Below, one piece after another: positions 24,822 to 34,504 of a DNA stretch of 64,000 nt. The translations under genes were made by a program, and so were the position numbers. Source of the DNA: Clostridium merdae (GTDB lineage: Bacteria > Bacillota > Clostridia > Oscillospirales > Acutalibacteraceae); NCBI RefSeq assembly GCF_900176635.1, contig NZ_FXLN01000004.1, forward strand, positions 620,001-684,000, given 5' to 3'. The notes beneath the pieces are model-generated. The model was not told the DNA's origin and did no database searches. It saw nothing but the letters and a program-made list of their open reading frames with translations. Each line of letters starts with the position of its first letter. Within the stretch, counting starts at the first letter, position 1.

Positions 24822-26165
24822 CTACTCCCGTCGGCGGCGGAAAGCCGCTATAAAAAAACCATCTGTGCCATGTACGGGTGGCAGCAGAGTAACTTGATTT
24901 TCTGGCTCTTCAAAAGCCCTGCGGAATGACCCTGGCAAACAAAGAGGCTCGGGCTCAAATTCCGTATGATTTTGTAAAAAGCGCGCTGCTACCGCACCAT
25001 TTTCTGCGGGATTCAGCGTGCAGGTTGAATAAAATAATAGCCCGTTTGGCTCAACAAGCCTGGAAGATCTACAAAGAATAAGGTACTGCAAATCAGGCAG
25101 GCTGTCAAGAGACGCCTGCGGCTTATAGCGAATCTCGGGCTTTCTGCGAATGATACCGAGGCCAGAGCAGGGTGCATCGCACAAAACGCGGGCTGCACAA
25201 GGGATTTCTTCGCGAGGCTCTGCGGCATCCCGAATGGCTGCATTTACTATTGTAAGTCCAAGTCGTTCGGAGCCTTGGCGAATGAGGCCTACTTTACCCT
25301 TATATTTATCAAAGGCCAGCAGTTCTCCGCGATTCTCCATCCGCTGCGCCATAGTAAACGTTTTCCCCCCGGGTGCGGCGCAAACATCTAGAACACGTTC
25401 ACCCGGTTGTGGGTTTACAAGAGCGCAGCAAAGCTGCGAAGATAAATCCTGCACATGGAATAGGCCATCTTGAAAGCTCTTTAATGAGGCAACGGAACCG
25501 GTATTCTCTAAGATAAGAGTATCGGGCAGCTCTGTAACGGCAGTTGCCTTTACACCTTCTTCTTCCAAAAGAAGAATTAGCTCATTTGCTGTTGTTTTTA
25601 CAGTATTTACGCGGGCATAAATTGGTGCTTTCTGAAAAAGACTGTCTAAAATAGAGCGGCAAATTGGCTCCCCGTATGCCTTTGTCCATAACTCAATCAG
25701 CCATTCCGGGCAGGAGTACGAAATAGAGAGCGCCTTTAGTGGCTGCCTCTTTTCATTTGGCAAGCGAAACGGGTTCTCTTCGCGAAGTATGGAACGCAGC
25801 AACCCGTTTATAAAGCCCGATGCCTTTACAGCCCCATTTTCCTTTGCACAAATCACGGCTTCGTTCACCGCAGCCGATGATGGTATTTTTTCCATATAAA
25901 GGATTTGGTATACCCCAATCCGTAAAATCTCACGTACAGTAGCAGAGAGAACCTGTTCCGGATTGCGGGAAAAACTCTCGATAACATAATCGAGTGTAAT
26001 ACGGCGTTCCAATACACCGTAGAAAAGAGCAGTCGCAAGTGCAGCATCTCGCGGTTCCAGCGAAAAGCGCCGCAACGTTTTATCAATTACAATATTGGAA
26101 TAGCCTTCGTTTTCATCAACATGAAGCAGGGCTTGCAGTGCCGCTGTTCTGGCATTTGGTGTCAT
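24822..26165 (-). CDS. rsmB: 16S rRNA m5C967 methyltransferase
   Basis: A 447-residue enzyme with an N-terminal NusB-like RNA-binding domain (about 1-130) and a C-terminal SAM methyltransferase. Motif I is VLDVCAAPGGKTF; CDAPCSGLG carries the PC motif, and STCTLNPAENGAV the TC motif whose Cys is the nucleophile. The order fmt, (peptidase), rsmB, rlmN matches Firmicutes synteny. Confidence 0.96.
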   Translation of the reverse strand: MTPNARTAALQALLHVDENEGYSNIVIDKTLRRFSLEPRDAALATALFYGVLERRITLDYVIESFSRNPEQVLSATVREILRIGVYQILYMEKIPSSAAVNEAVICAKENGAVKASGFINGLLRSILREENPFRLPNEKRQPLKALSISYSCPEWLIELWTKAYGEPICRSILDSLFQKAPIYARVNTVKTTANELILLLEEEGVKATAVTELPDTLILENTGSVASLKSFQDGLFHVQDLSSQLCCALVNPQPGERVLDVCAAPGGKTFTMAQRMENRGELLAFDKYKGKVGLIRQGSERLGLTIVNAAIRDAAEPREEIPCAARVLCDAPCSGLGIIRRKPEIRYKPQASLDSLPDLQYLILCRSSRLVEPNGLLFYSTCTLNPAENGAVAARFLQNHTEFEPEPLCLPGSFRRAFEEPENQVTLLPPVHGTDGFFIAAFRRRRE

Positions 26166-26168
26166 TTA

Positions 26169-26867
26169 TTATCTCCTTCGGTTCCTTGCAATCGCCAGCA
26201 GGCGCAGCAAAGATAGGATTGAGGCAAAGGCCGCAGCAACATATGTCATAGCGGCGGCTTGAAGAACCTTAGACGCACCGTACAGTTCTTCTTCAGAAAG
26301 AATACCAGAGCGCTCCAATGCACTAATTGCCCGAGCGCTGGCATTGAATTCAACTGGTAATGTAAGCAGAGAAAATACGACGGCCAAGCTGTACAGTGCA
26401 ATCCCTGCATATATTACATATTCGTATTGAAGCGGCAAAAACATACCAATTAAAATCAGCGGAATTGCCAGCTTAGAAGAAAAGTTTACGGCAGGAACAA
26501 GAACCGCGCGCAATTTAATAGGAAAATAACCGTGCGCATATTGAACGGCATGCCCGGCCTCGTGCGCAGCCACGCCAACCGCAGAAATGGTATTGCTCCC
26601 GTAAACTGGCTGGCTCAAGCTAATACTATTATTTCTTGGGTCGTAGTGATCCGTAAGCTGGCCGCCAATCGGCTGAATTGGCACATTACTAATGTCATGA
26701 AAGCGCAAAACCTGGCGGGCTGCCTCTGCTCCCGTCAGGTTTCGACGATTTGGAATCTGAGAATATTTGCGAAAGGCAGATTGAACCTGAAACTGAGCTA
26801 TCATCGATAGAATCAGCGCAGGTAAAATGAAGATAAAATACGTTCGATCATAGAAGAAATAATCCAT
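26169..26867 (-). CDS. YugP-like membrane zinc metallopeptidase
   Basis: A 232-residue membrane protein. An N-terminal transmembrane helix is followed by HEAGHAVQYAHGY, the HExxH zinc motif, and two or three C-terminal helices. LSQPVYGSNTISAVGVAAHEAGH is the typical neutral zinc metallopeptidase (YugP) segment. It lies 3 bases from rsmB and 12 from fmt, so it is in the operon. It is not part of the Bacillus version of this cluster. The substrate is unknown. Confidence 0.88.
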   Translation of the reverse strand: MDYFFYDRTYFIFILPALILSMIAQFQVQSAFRKYSQIPNRRNLTGAEAARQVLRFHDISNVPIQPIGGQLTDHYDPRNNSISLSQPVYGSNTISAVGVAAHEAGHAVQYAHGYFPIKLRAVLVPAVNFSSKLAIPLILIGMFLPLQYEYVIYAGIALYSLAVVFSLLTLPVEFNASARAISALERSGILSEEELYGASKVLQAAAMTYVAAAFASILSLLRLLAIARNRRR

Positions 26868-26879
26868 CGTATCCCTCCG

Positions 26880-27806
26880 TTAACAACCCATTTTTGTTTC
26901 TGGCTGTGCTGGGTGACCTCGCAGAAAATCGGTGCCTCCCATGCGTTTACCGCCTTCGTATTGAACTGTAACAAGCTTTAGTACAGTATTTAGCCCACAG
27001 CTGACAAGAAAGTCTTTTCCCGGGAGCACTTGCCCCGGCTCACCAGCCTCATTTTTACAGACACGTGTTTCATAAATTTTAATCCGTTTCCCCTGGTAAA
27101 CAGAGGATGCAACCGGCCAAGGAGATAGCCCGCGCACAAGATTGTGAATCTCTCTTGCAGGGCGGCTCCAATCTATGACCGAAATATCACGGCTCAGCAT
27201 AGAAGCGTAGCAAGTACCCTGCTCTCCCTGCGGCGTGCATTTTAAAGTGCCTGCCTCAAGCTCACGAAGCGTTTGTATCAATACCTTTGAGCCTAGCACC
27301 TGTAAGCGGTCAAACAGCTCACCAGATGTTTCATTTTCAAGAATCTTAGTTTCTTCCACAAGTAGTATATCTCCGGTATCCAGACCCACATCCATCTGCA
27401 TGGTAGCAACACCGGTTTTTTCGTCACCGTTTATCACTGCCCACTGAATGGGCGCTGCGCCACGGTACTTTGGTAAAAGAGACGCATGAACGTTAATACA
27501 CCCATGTGGTGCAATTTGCAATATTTCTTTCGGCAGCAACTTACCGTACGCAACAACGATGATAACCTCAGGCTTAAGTGAAGCAACCAGCTCAGCGGCT
27601 TCCGGTGTACGAAGCGTAGTGGGCTGATACACAGGAATTTCATACCGAAGTGCAAGCTCTTTTACCGGTGGCGGTGCAAGTGTGTAGCCTCTGCCCTTTG
27701 GCTTATCCGGCTGGGTAAACACTGCACAAACCTCATGCCCTTCATCCAGCAAAGCCTGCAAGCAGGGAACCGCAAAATCTGGAGTTCCCATAAAAACAAT
27801 CCGCAT
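26880..27806 (-). CDS. fmt: methionyl-tRNA formyltransferase
   Basis: A 308-residue enzyme. MRIVFMGTPDFAVPCL is the family start; HASLLPKYRGAAPIQWA holds the catalytic His and SLLP loop, and GLDTGDIL follows. The C-terminal domain binds tRNA. It formylates initiator Met-tRNA and pairs functionally with def just upstream. Confidence 0.97.
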   Translation of the reverse strand: MRIVFMGTPDFAVPCLQALLDEGHEVCAVFTQPDKPKGRGYTLAPPPVKELALRYEIPVYQPTTLRTPEAAELVASLKPEVIIVVAYGKLLPKEILQIAPHGCINVHASLLPKYRGAAPIQWAVINGDEKTGVATMQMDVGLDTGDILLVEETKILENETSGELFDRLQVLGSKVLIQTLRELEAGTLKCTPQGEQGTCYASMLSRDISVIDWSRPAREIHNLVRGLSPWPVASSVYQGKRIKIYETRVCKNEAGEPGQVLPGKDFLVSCGLNTVLKLVTVQYEGGKRMGGTDFLRGHPAQPETKMGC

Positions 27807-27826
27807 GGATTCTTCCTCCTGTTTGG

Positions 27827-28297
27827 TTATTCCATGTCATCCTCAGAAAGGATTCTGCTGGCACGCTGCTTGAATACAATTCCATTCAGATGGTCTGTTT
27901 CGTGGCAGAAGGTTCTGGCTAAGAACTCGGTTCCCTCAATCTCAAAGAAGTTTCCTTTTCTGTCTTGTGCGCGCACCTTTACATGATTAGGGCGCTTAAC
28001 CATACCGTATTGACCCGGGAACGACAAGCAACCTTCTGCGCCATCCTGTTCCCCATCACTTTCAAGAATTTCCGGGTTAACCAGCTCAATAATGCTGTCA
28101 TCTTCAATATTCACTACGATGATAGCACGGCGTAAAATCCCCACCTGATTGGCAGCCAAGCCAGCGCCATTGGCAGCAAGCACGGTTTCAATCATATCAT
28201 CCAAAAGGATTGCCAGCTTCTCATCAAATTTTTCAACAGGACGGCAAGTTTTATTCAAAATAGGGTCGCCATCCTGCACAATATTACGAATTGCCAT
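27827..28297 (-). CDS. def: peptide deformylase
   Basis: A 156-residue metalloenzyme removing the formyl group from new proteins. The three motifs are GAGLAANQVG, EGCLSFPG and HETDHLNG. I start at MAIRNIVQ (28297) with GGAGG 8 bases upstream; the frame opens at 28312 without a site. The ~95-bp gap to priA shows no clear terminator. Confidence 0.97.
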   Translation of the reverse strand: MAIRNIVQDGDPILNKTCRPVEKFDEKLAILLDDMIETVLAANGAGLAANQVGILRRAIIVVNIEDDSIIELVNPEILESDGEQDGAEGCLSFPGQYGMVKRPNHVKVRAQDRKGNFFEIEGTEFLARTFCHETDHLNGIVFKQRASRILSEDDME

Positions 28298-28407
28298 TGT
28301 ACATTCCTCCATTACACGATGAATTAAAGATCAACAAAGCCATATAGGTACCAATTGTAAAATCGGCACTGTAAGTAAAGAAAGGCCTTATTCTTTATTT
28401 TGTTTAA

Positions 28408-30846
28408 TTATAAAGCAGACATTGGGTTCGTATCTGCAAAAGCAGTAACCTGAGAAAATTGCCGGTCAGCCGAAAATTGAATGATAAGCCGCGATAGCAT
28501 TTCGCGTAACTTCTTATCATTTCTGCATTTAATGAGTAGCTGATACCGGTATTTGTTGCTTAGCTTTGTTACCACAGCCGGGGATGGGTCGAGCACACGC
28601 ATGGGCAAATTCGAATACTCTGCACCTGCCAGATTACGTAGTAAATCCATAAAATACAGGCTGGCATTACAAACTTGTTCTTCCCGCAGCCCTACAAAAC
28701 CAATTAATACAAAATCTGCAAAAGGTGGATACAGCATAGCCCTGCGAAACTGAATCTCTTCCCGATAGAACGTGGCATAATCCTGTTCCGCCGCAAGACG
28801 GATGACTCGATTTTCAGGCGTAAACGTTTGAATAATCGCACGACCACAACGCTCCCCTCGCCCAGACCTGCCGACAACCTGCGTCAGCAAATCGAACGAG
28901 CGCTCCGAACAGCGAAAGTCGTCTCCATATAGAGATTGATCCGCAGAAAGAACGCCAACCAGCGTTACGTTTGCAAAATCGAGCCCTTTGGCTACCATTT
29001 GCGTTCCTACAATTATATCGTAATCTCCGTTTTCAAAACAGCGAAGCTTTTTTTCATACGAAAAGCGCCCCATCGTACTGTCTGTATCAAGCCGCAAAAC
29101 ACGAGCCTGCGGGAATAATTGCGATAATTGTTCCTCTGCCCTTTGCGTTCCTGCTCCAGTAAAGCGAACCTCATCCTGCTCACAGGTTGGGCAGCGGCGG
29201 GTTGCCGGGACTGAATAACCGCAATAATGGCACATCAAACGATGGTTCGCCGCATGGTATGTTAAAGAAATACTGCAATTGGGGCAGCTAACCACTTCAC
29301 CACACGATTTGCAGGTGGCAAAGGTATGATAGCCACGCCGGTTTAACAGCAAAATGGATTGTTCCCCTTTTGCAAGATTTTCCGTTAATGCCTCTTTTAA
29401 GGCTGTGCTGAAAACACTTGTATTGCCAGACAAAGCCTCTTGGTTCATGTCTGCAATGGTTACCAACGGAAGCTGCGCCGTGCCATACCTACTGGGAAGC
29501 GGGTGCATGGAATACCTGCCAGTTTGTGCGAAATAAGTAGTTTCTACACTTGGGGTGGCAGAGCAAAGAAGTAAGAGTGCTTTGTGGTGTGCACAGCGAA
29601 ATTTAGCAACATCTCTTGCATGGTAGCGCGGTGTGGATTCCGACTTATAAGTCGACTCCTGCTCCTCATCCATAACAATGAGTCCCAGATTTTCAAATGG
29701 CGCAAACACAGCCGAACGGGTACCCACAACTATATTTGCCTGTCCGTTTTTTACACGCTTCCATTCATCGAGTCGTTCTCCCAATGAAAGTCCGCTGTGA
29801 AATACCGCAACTTGCTTCCCATACCGTTGGTGAAATAAAGCAACAGTTTGCGGTGTGAGCGAGATTTCTGGTACCATTACAATAACACACCGACCGTCTG
29901 CAATTACATCTTCAATCAAGCGCATATACACTTGCGTTTTACCGCTGCCAGTAACACCGTATAGTAAAGAAGCCGCCGCACCGGAACGATACCGGCCTAG
30001 TAGCCCCTCATATGCCTCTTGTTGTTCGCAAGAGAGCGAAACCTCACATTGCTGTTCTGGCTCCTGTGCTTTTTCGTACGGGTTGCGATATTGTTCCTCC
30101 TCATAATAGGAGGCGAAACCCTTTTTGACCAAGGCATCTGGCACAGACACCGTAACCCCTGCAAAATAGCACAATTCTTTTACCGACACACTGCCTATCG
30201 ATTGCAGAATATCAAATATTTCTTTCTGTTTTTGGGAAAGGGAATCCGAATTATCTTTTTCACAAAGACGAATCATTTTGCGGGTAGCATCGCCAACTCG
30301 GCGGTTTGCGGCATTCTCTCTCCGAATAATTCCGTTAGAGCACAACCGCTCTAAAATCGAAATAGCGTTTTTGCAATCCAGCATCTGCAAAAGCGCATCT
30401 TCATCAGCAGGCTTTTGCGATAGCCTTTCTACAAGCAGACGCTCAGAATCTGTTAATCCCAAATCAAAAGCTTCCGATTTGGATACGGCAAGCACATATT
30501 GAGTCGAAATTTTAAAATTGATTCCTGCGGGCAAAAGAAGTTTCACGGCATCAAAAAAACTGCAAAAATACCGTTCCTTCAGCCAGCGCACCAATAATAT
30601 TTGCTCTGCAGTAAGCAAAGGTGTTTTGTCCAGCACCGCAGTAATGGGCTTTAATAGCTCTGGCTGCTCACAGGGTTGCAAAGAAAGTATCATACCCTGT
30701 CTTTTACGGTTGCCACTGCCAAAAGGCACCATTACTCTAGAGCCCACTTCTGCCTGCATACCCGGCGGCAGAAGATAGGTAAACTCTTTATCAAAGTGAT
30801 ATGCCGTATTTTCAACAGCTACGCCTACCGCAGTATTCTGTTCCAT
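28408..30846 (-). CDS. priA: primosomal helicase PriA (replication restart)
   Basis: An 812-residue superfamily 2 helicase. The N-terminal DNA-binding domain is followed by Walker A GVTGSGKTQVY (about 288-298), DEEQ (Walker B) and the zinc-binding cysteine pairs CKSC, CPNC, CHYC and CPTC. GRSGRGE lies in the C-terminal helicase lobe. It reloads the replicative helicase at stalled forks. It sits between rpoZ and def as in Bacillus, except that coaBC is missing here. Confidence 0.97.
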   Translation of the reverse strand: MEQNTAVGVAVENTAYHFDKEFTYLLPPGMQAEVGSRVMVPFGSGNRKRQGMILSLQPCEQPELLKPITAVLDKTPLLTAEQILLVRWLKERYFCSFFDAVKLLLPAGINFKISTQYVLAVSKSEAFDLGLTDSERLLVERLSQKPADEDALLQMLDCKNAISILERLCSNGIIRRENAANRRVGDATRKMIRLCEKDNSDSLSQKQKEIFDILQSIGSVSVKELCYFAGVTVSVPDALVKKGFASYYEEEQYRNPYEKAQEPEQQCEVSLSCEQQEAYEGLLGRYRSGAAASLLYGVTGSGKTQVYMRLIEDVIADGRCVIVMVPEISLTPQTVALFHQRYGKQVAVFHSGLSLGERLDEWKRVKNGQANIVVGTRSAVFAPFENLGLIVMDEEQESTYKSESTPRYHARDVAKFRCAHHKALLLLCSATPSVETTYFAQTGRYSMHPLPSRYGTAQLPLVTIADMNQEALSGNTSVFSTALKEALTENLAKGEQSILLLNRRGYHTFATCKSCGEVVSCPNCSISLTYHAANHRLMCHYCGYSVPATRRCPTCEQDEVRFTGAGTQRAEEQLSQLFPQARVLRLDTDSTMGRFSYEKKLRCFENGDYDIIVGTQMVAKGLDFANVTLVGVLSADQSLYGDDFRCSERSFDLLTQVVGRSGRGERCGRAIIQTFTPENRVIRLAAEQDYATFYREEIQFRRAMLYPPFADFVLIGFVGLREEQVCNASLYFMDLLRNLAGAEYSNLPMRVLDPSPAVVTKLSNKYRYQLLIKCRNDKKLREMLSRLIIQFSADRQFSQVTAFADTNPMSAL

Positions 30847-30868
30847 GAAGCTATTTCACCTTCCGGAA

Positions 30869-31096
30869 TTACTCAGTCATAAAAGAATCTGAAGAAGCAT
30901 CTTCTTTGGGAGCAATGATTTTATATTTATGTTGTATAAAATCGCGCACAGCCAAATCGACTGGCTTTTCAATAAGGATGTCTCCGGCTTTCTCGGCTTC
31001 CTCCGCAATTTCACGGGCACGTTTGGCAACGGCAACAACAATAGAGTATTGGCTCAAATTCGGGGTAGAAAAAGCTTCATTTGATGGTCTTAGCAT
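30869..31096 (-). CDS. rpoZ: RNA polymerase omega subunit
   Basis: A 75-residue protein. The segments SQYSIVVAVAKRAREI and KPVDLAVRDF fit omega subunits (compare YxLVxxxAKRAR and KpvxxAxxEi). It overlaps gmk by 20 bases; AAAGGATG before ATG 31096 is the ribosome binding site. It supports beta-prime folding in RNA polymerase. Confidence 0.92.
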   Translation of the reverse strand: MLRPSNEAFSTPNLSQYSIVVAVAKRAREIAEEAEKAGDILIEKPVDLAVRDFIQHKYKIIAPKEDASSDSFMTE

Positions 31097-31697
31097 AATT
31101 CAGCATCCTTTCAATGTTAGCATCGGCACGGCTAAAGCGAAGCTTCTCTGCACATAAAATGGAACAGATTTGCCCTACTGCATGGTCTACCGTGTCGTTT
31201 ACAATTAAATAGTCATAGTGCTTTGCTTCTAATATTTCACCGCAGGCAGATTCCATTCGTTTTTGAATCACTTCTTCGCTGTCAGAAGCGCGGTGCCTTA
31301 AGCGAGATTCCAAAACCTCCAGCGATGGCGGTAGCAGAAAAACACTCACGCAATCGGGATTCTTCTCTTGAATTTGGGCGCCGCCTTGCACCTCAATTTC
31401 TAAAATTACGTCATACCCTTTCTTCTGCCAATCTCGCACTGGCCCAGCGGGCGTACCGTAATAGTTACCGCAGTACTCGGCATATTCGAGCATTTCTCCT
31501 TGCGCCATCATTTCTTGAAAGCGCTCGCGGGTTACAAAGTAATAGTCTTTCCCATCTACCTCACCGGGTCTTGGCGCTCGGGTGGTAGCAGAAACCGACA
31601 AACGTACGGATTCGTTTTGGTGTAGCAGCTCGTGCAGCACCGTATCCTTCCCTACGCCAGATGGTCCCGAAAATACCAGCAATAAGCCGTTAGTCAT
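31077..31697 (-). CDS. gmk: guanylate kinase
   Basis: A 206-residue enzyme (ATP + GMP to ADP + GDP). The P loop is SGPSGVGKDT, the GMP-binding region is SVSATTRAPRPGEVDGKDYYFV, and ILEIEVQGG follows. The start at ATG 31697 overlaps the remA stop and gives the normal length; the longer frame from 31739 lies inside remA. Confidence 0.97.
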   Translation of the reverse strand: MTNGLLLVFSGPSGVGKDTVLHELLHQNESVRLSVSATTRAPRPGEVDGKDYYFVTRERFQEMMAQGEMLEYAEYCGNYYGTPAGPVRDWQKKGYDVILEIEVQGGAQIQEKNPDCVSVFLLPPSLEVLESRLRHRASDSEEVIQKRMESACGEILEAKHYDYLIVNDTVDHAVGQICSILCAEKLRFSRADANIERMLNYAKTIK

Positions 31698-31965
31698 CCT
31701 CTTCCAGCTCCTCATCCGCAATATCTTCATCCCTGTCATTTAGCCGGTTGGCTACTGTCTCGGGCTGAACTGCAGACAGAATCACATGATCGCTGTCTGT
31801 AACGATCACAGCGCGGGTACGCCTGCCATAAGTAGCGTCAATTAAAGTGCCACGCTCCTTGGCGTCTTGTATTATGCGCTTGATCGGTGCGGATTCAGGG
31901 CTGACAATTGCCACCAGACGATTGGCGGACACCATATTGCCAAAACCAATGTTAATTAGCCTCAT
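31690..31965 (-). CDS. remA: RemA-family regulatory protein (DUF370)
   Basis: A 91-residue protein. MRLINIGFGNMVSANRLVAI and the SAPIKRIIQDAKERGTLIDA block are the diagnostic RemA/DUF370 pattern. In Bacillus RemA is a DNA-binding activator of matrix and osmoprotection genes; its role in Clostridia is not settled. The acidic tail (EDIADEELEEDD) overlaps the gmk start. Confidence 0.93.
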   Translation of the reverse strand: MRLINIGFGNMVSANRLVAIVSPESAPIKRIIQDAKERGTLIDATYGRRTRAVIVTDSDHVILSAVQPETVANRLNDRDEDIADEELEEDD

Positions 31966-31989
31966 GCCGTATTTTCCTCCTAAGAATAA

Positions 31990-32868
31990 CTATTCAATAT
32001 TCTGAATCTGTTCTCGAATCTTTTCAATTTCAGCTTTCATATTTACCACCATGTAGGCAATTTGAGAATCGGATGCCTTTGAACCGATGGTATTTGTTTC
32101 GCGGTTCATCTCCTGTACCAGAAAATCCAATTTTCTGCCGATTGCTTCGGAGGACTCCAGCATTGACTGTAACTGGTCAAAATGGCTGCGAAGGCGAACC
32201 GTTTCTTCTGCAACTGCAATTTTATCAGCAAAAATTGCAGCCTCTGTTAGAATACGCTGTTCTTCAATGTTTTTATCATGCAAAACATCCTGTAATCGAT
32301 TCAGCAGCTTTTGCTGGTACTCCTGCACAGTAATGGGAGAACGCTCCTCCACCGCCTGTACCAAAGTTAAAATGGCGTGAGCACGGGCCTGAATATCTTC
32401 TTTGAGGCGCGTACCCTCCCGCTCTCTCATTTCGAGAAGCTGATTCAGTGCCTGCTGTGCTATTTGAGAAACGCATTCCCAAATTCGATCTTCGTCTTCC
32501 GGCGTGCGGTGTACGGTAAAAATATCGCTGTACCGAGCCAACCCCATCACAGTAATATCGTCTCTCAAATCGTATTTATCCCGAATTTCTTTGAGTGCAT
32601 TCAAATATCCGGCAGCCATTGAATGGTTCACAAGAACCTGAGCGTCGGCATCCTCCAAAGTTTCAACTGAAACAAAAACGTCTACTTTACCACGAGAAAT
32701 TCTCTGTTGCAGCAATGTTTTCAGCTTTTCATCCAGAAAAGAATAGCCCCTGGTTGTTTTTGAATTGAATTCAAAATACCGATGATTGACTGATTTGATT
32801 TCAACTATGATATATCGCCCGTCCAGGGTTCCTTCTGCGCGGCCATACCCCGTCATACTTTTTATCAT
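31990..32868 (-). CDS. YicC/YloC-family endoribonuclease-like protein
   Basis: A 292-residue protein. MIKSMTGYGRAEG at the start and the C-terminal EMNRETNTIGSKASD segment, followed by a coiled AEIEKIREQIQNIE tail, are the YicC family signatures. E. coli YicC and Bacillus YloC are endoribonucleases. It is the first gene of the long run to thiN, with its promoter just upstream. Confidence 0.93.
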   Translation of the reverse strand: MIKSMTGYGRAEGTLDGRYIIVEIKSVNHRYFEFNSKTTRGYSFLDEKLKTLLQQRISRGKVDVFVSVETLEDADAQVLVNHSMAAGYLNALKEIRDKYDLRDDITVMGLARYSDIFTVHRTPEDEDRIWECVSQIAQQALNQLLEMREREGTRLKEDIQARAHAILTLVQAVEERSPITVQEYQQKLLNRLQDVLHDKNIEEQRILTEAAIFADKIAVAEETVRLRSHFDQLQSMLESSEAIGRKLDFLVQEMNRETNTIGSKASDSQIAYMVVNMKAEIEKIREQIQNIE

Positions 32869-32931
32869 GGCGTATCATCCCAACGTTAGTAAGTTTTATG
32901 AAAGCATTCGCTTTTAAAGTATTATCACTTC

Positions 32932-32960
32932 ATTTTACCAGTTTTATTACACAATTGCAA
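32932..32960 (-). promoter_or_regulatory. promoter of the yloC-remA-gmk-rpoZ-priA... run
   Basis: TTGCAA (32955-32960) and TAAAAT (32932-32937) with a 17-bp spacer, about 65 bp upstream of the YloC-type gene. Confidence 0.7.
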
Positions 32961-33032
32961 CCATCGTCATTCTGCAGGATTCACCAAAAAGGTAAATTCG
33001 CTGGAATCCCACAAAAGGTGATTGTACGGAAG

Positions 33033-33068
33033 AACAGCCCCAGCGCCTTTACGGGCCCTGGGACTGTT
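33033..33068 (-). terminator. hairpin after the carboxyltransferase operon
   Basis: AACAG and CCCAG pair with CTGGG and CTGTT around a loop, with two single mismatches, shortly after the stop at 33090. The T tail is weak (TTCTTCC), so termination may be partial. Confidence 0.55.
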
Positions 33069-33089
33069 AATTCATAACGTGCTATTCAA

Positions 33090-34490
33090 TCAAACCGGGT
33101 GAACCTGCTTCTCTTCGTTCGCAAGCTTACTGTTGATGCCATATTTGGCGTCACGACGCTTTTTGAAGAAGTCTTCCGCTACCTTCGGGAACTGAGCGTA
33201 GGAGAGAACATCCTCTTCCTGCTCTGTCCACTGTGCGGCTTCTTTCCGGAGTGTTTCCAGCTCAGGAGAGAGAAGATCCGCAGGGCGGCAAGTAATGGGG
33301 GTTTCATCACCGATAATCTTCTTCTGGAAAGCAGGATCAATTTCTACCGGAGTCTTACCGTACTTACCGGCAACCATATCCTTAAATTCCTTGGTGCACA
33401 TTTTGTAGCGCTCGCCTGTGATTACATTGAACACAGCCTGCGTGCCAACAATCTGCGAAGTGGGTGTTACCAGAGGCGGATAACCGGAGTCCTGACGAAC
33501 ACGCGGTACCTCTTTGAGCACTTCTTCCAACTGGTCTGCCTTGCCAGCTTGCTTGAGCTGAGAAAGCAGGTTGGAAAGCATGCCGCCGGGAACCTGATAA
33601 TGCAGAGCCTTTGTGTTGGTAGCCAACATAGAAGGGTCTAGCAAACCGTTCGCAATATACTTATCGCGCAGAACCATGAAGTACTCACGGATTTCGTTAA
33701 GCAGTACCAAATCCAAACCAGTGTCGTACTCGGTACCCTCAAACGCAGCAACAATGGATTCTGTTGGAGCATGGGAAGTACCCAGTGCCAACGGGGACAT
33801 TGCGGTATCAATCAAATCAACACCGGCTTCCACACCCTTCATCATGCACATGGAGGCAAGACCGGAGGTGTAGTGCGTATGAAGCTGAATCGGCAAGTCC
33901 ACTGCGGATTTCAGTGCCTTTACAAGCTCTTCCGTACGGTAGGGAGTAAGCAGAGCAGCCATATCTTTAATGCAGATCGAATCGGCTCCTGCGTCCTGAA
34001 TCCGTTTTGCATAGTCAATATAATACTCGTTTGTGAACACAGGCCCAGTTGTGTAAGAAATACCAACCTGTGCGTGCGCGCCCTCTTTTTTCGCAGCCTT
34101 AATGGCACGCTCCAAGTTACGCAAGTCGTTGAGTGCATCAAAAATACGAATAACATCGATTCCGTTTGCTACACTGCGCTGCACAAAATAGTCAACCACA
34201 TCATCTGCATAATGGCGGTAACCCAGCATATTTTGGCCGCGGAACAGCATTTGCAGCTTGGTTTTGGGGCAAAGGCGGCGAATGGTACGCAGTCTGTCCC
34301 AGGGATCTTCGTTCATAAAGCGCAGGCAAGAGTCAAACGTAGCCCCACCCCAGCACTCCAATGAATGAAAGCCCACTTCATCCAGCTTTGGCAGTATCGG
34401 AATCATCTCATCGGTAGACATTCTAGTTGCAATCAAGGACTGATGCGCATCGCGCAGAACCGTCTCTGTAATTCCAATCTTTTTAACCAT
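33090..34490 (-). CDS. biotin-dependent carboxyltransferase 5S-type subunit (OadA/PycB-like, no biotin domain)
   Basis: A 466-residue TIM-barrel carboxyltransferase. ITETVLRDAHQSLIATRMST is the family start, with IKDMAALLTP and QLHTHYTSGLASM (metal-binding His pair) further on. It acts on oxaloacetate/pyruvate in this family. Unlike OadA it has no fused biotinyl domain: the protein ends soon after the conserved C-terminal region. The biotin carrier is encoded separately, 14 bases upstream, and a 12S-type subunit lies before that. This three-part layout matches transcarboxylase (5S subunit) more than a sodium-pumping decarboxylase, whose membrane subunit is absent. Confidence 0.9.
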   Translation of the reverse strand: MVKKIGITETVLRDAHQSLIATRMSTDEMIPILPKLDEVGFHSLECWGGATFDSCLRFMNEDPWDRLRTIRRLCPKTKLQMLFRGQNMLGYRHYADDVVDYFVQRSVANGIDVIRIFDALNDLRNLERAIKAAKKEGAHAQVGISYTTGPVFTNEYYIDYAKRIQDAGADSICIKDMAALLTPYRTEELVKALKSAVDLPIQLHTHYTSGLASMCMMKGVEAGVDLIDTAMSPLALGTSHAPTESIVAAFEGTEYDTGLDLVLLNEIREYFMVLRDKYIANGLLDPSMLATNTKALHYQVPGGMLSNLLSQLKQAGKADQLEEVLKEVPRVRQDSGYPPLVTPTSQIVGTQAVFNVITGERYKMCTKEFKDMVAGKYGKTPVEIDPAFQKKIIGDETPITCRPADLLSPELETLRKEAAQWTEQEEDVLSYAQFPKVAEDFFKKRRDAKYGINSKLANEEKQVHPV

Positions 34491-34504
34491 AATTCAGCCT
34501 CCCC

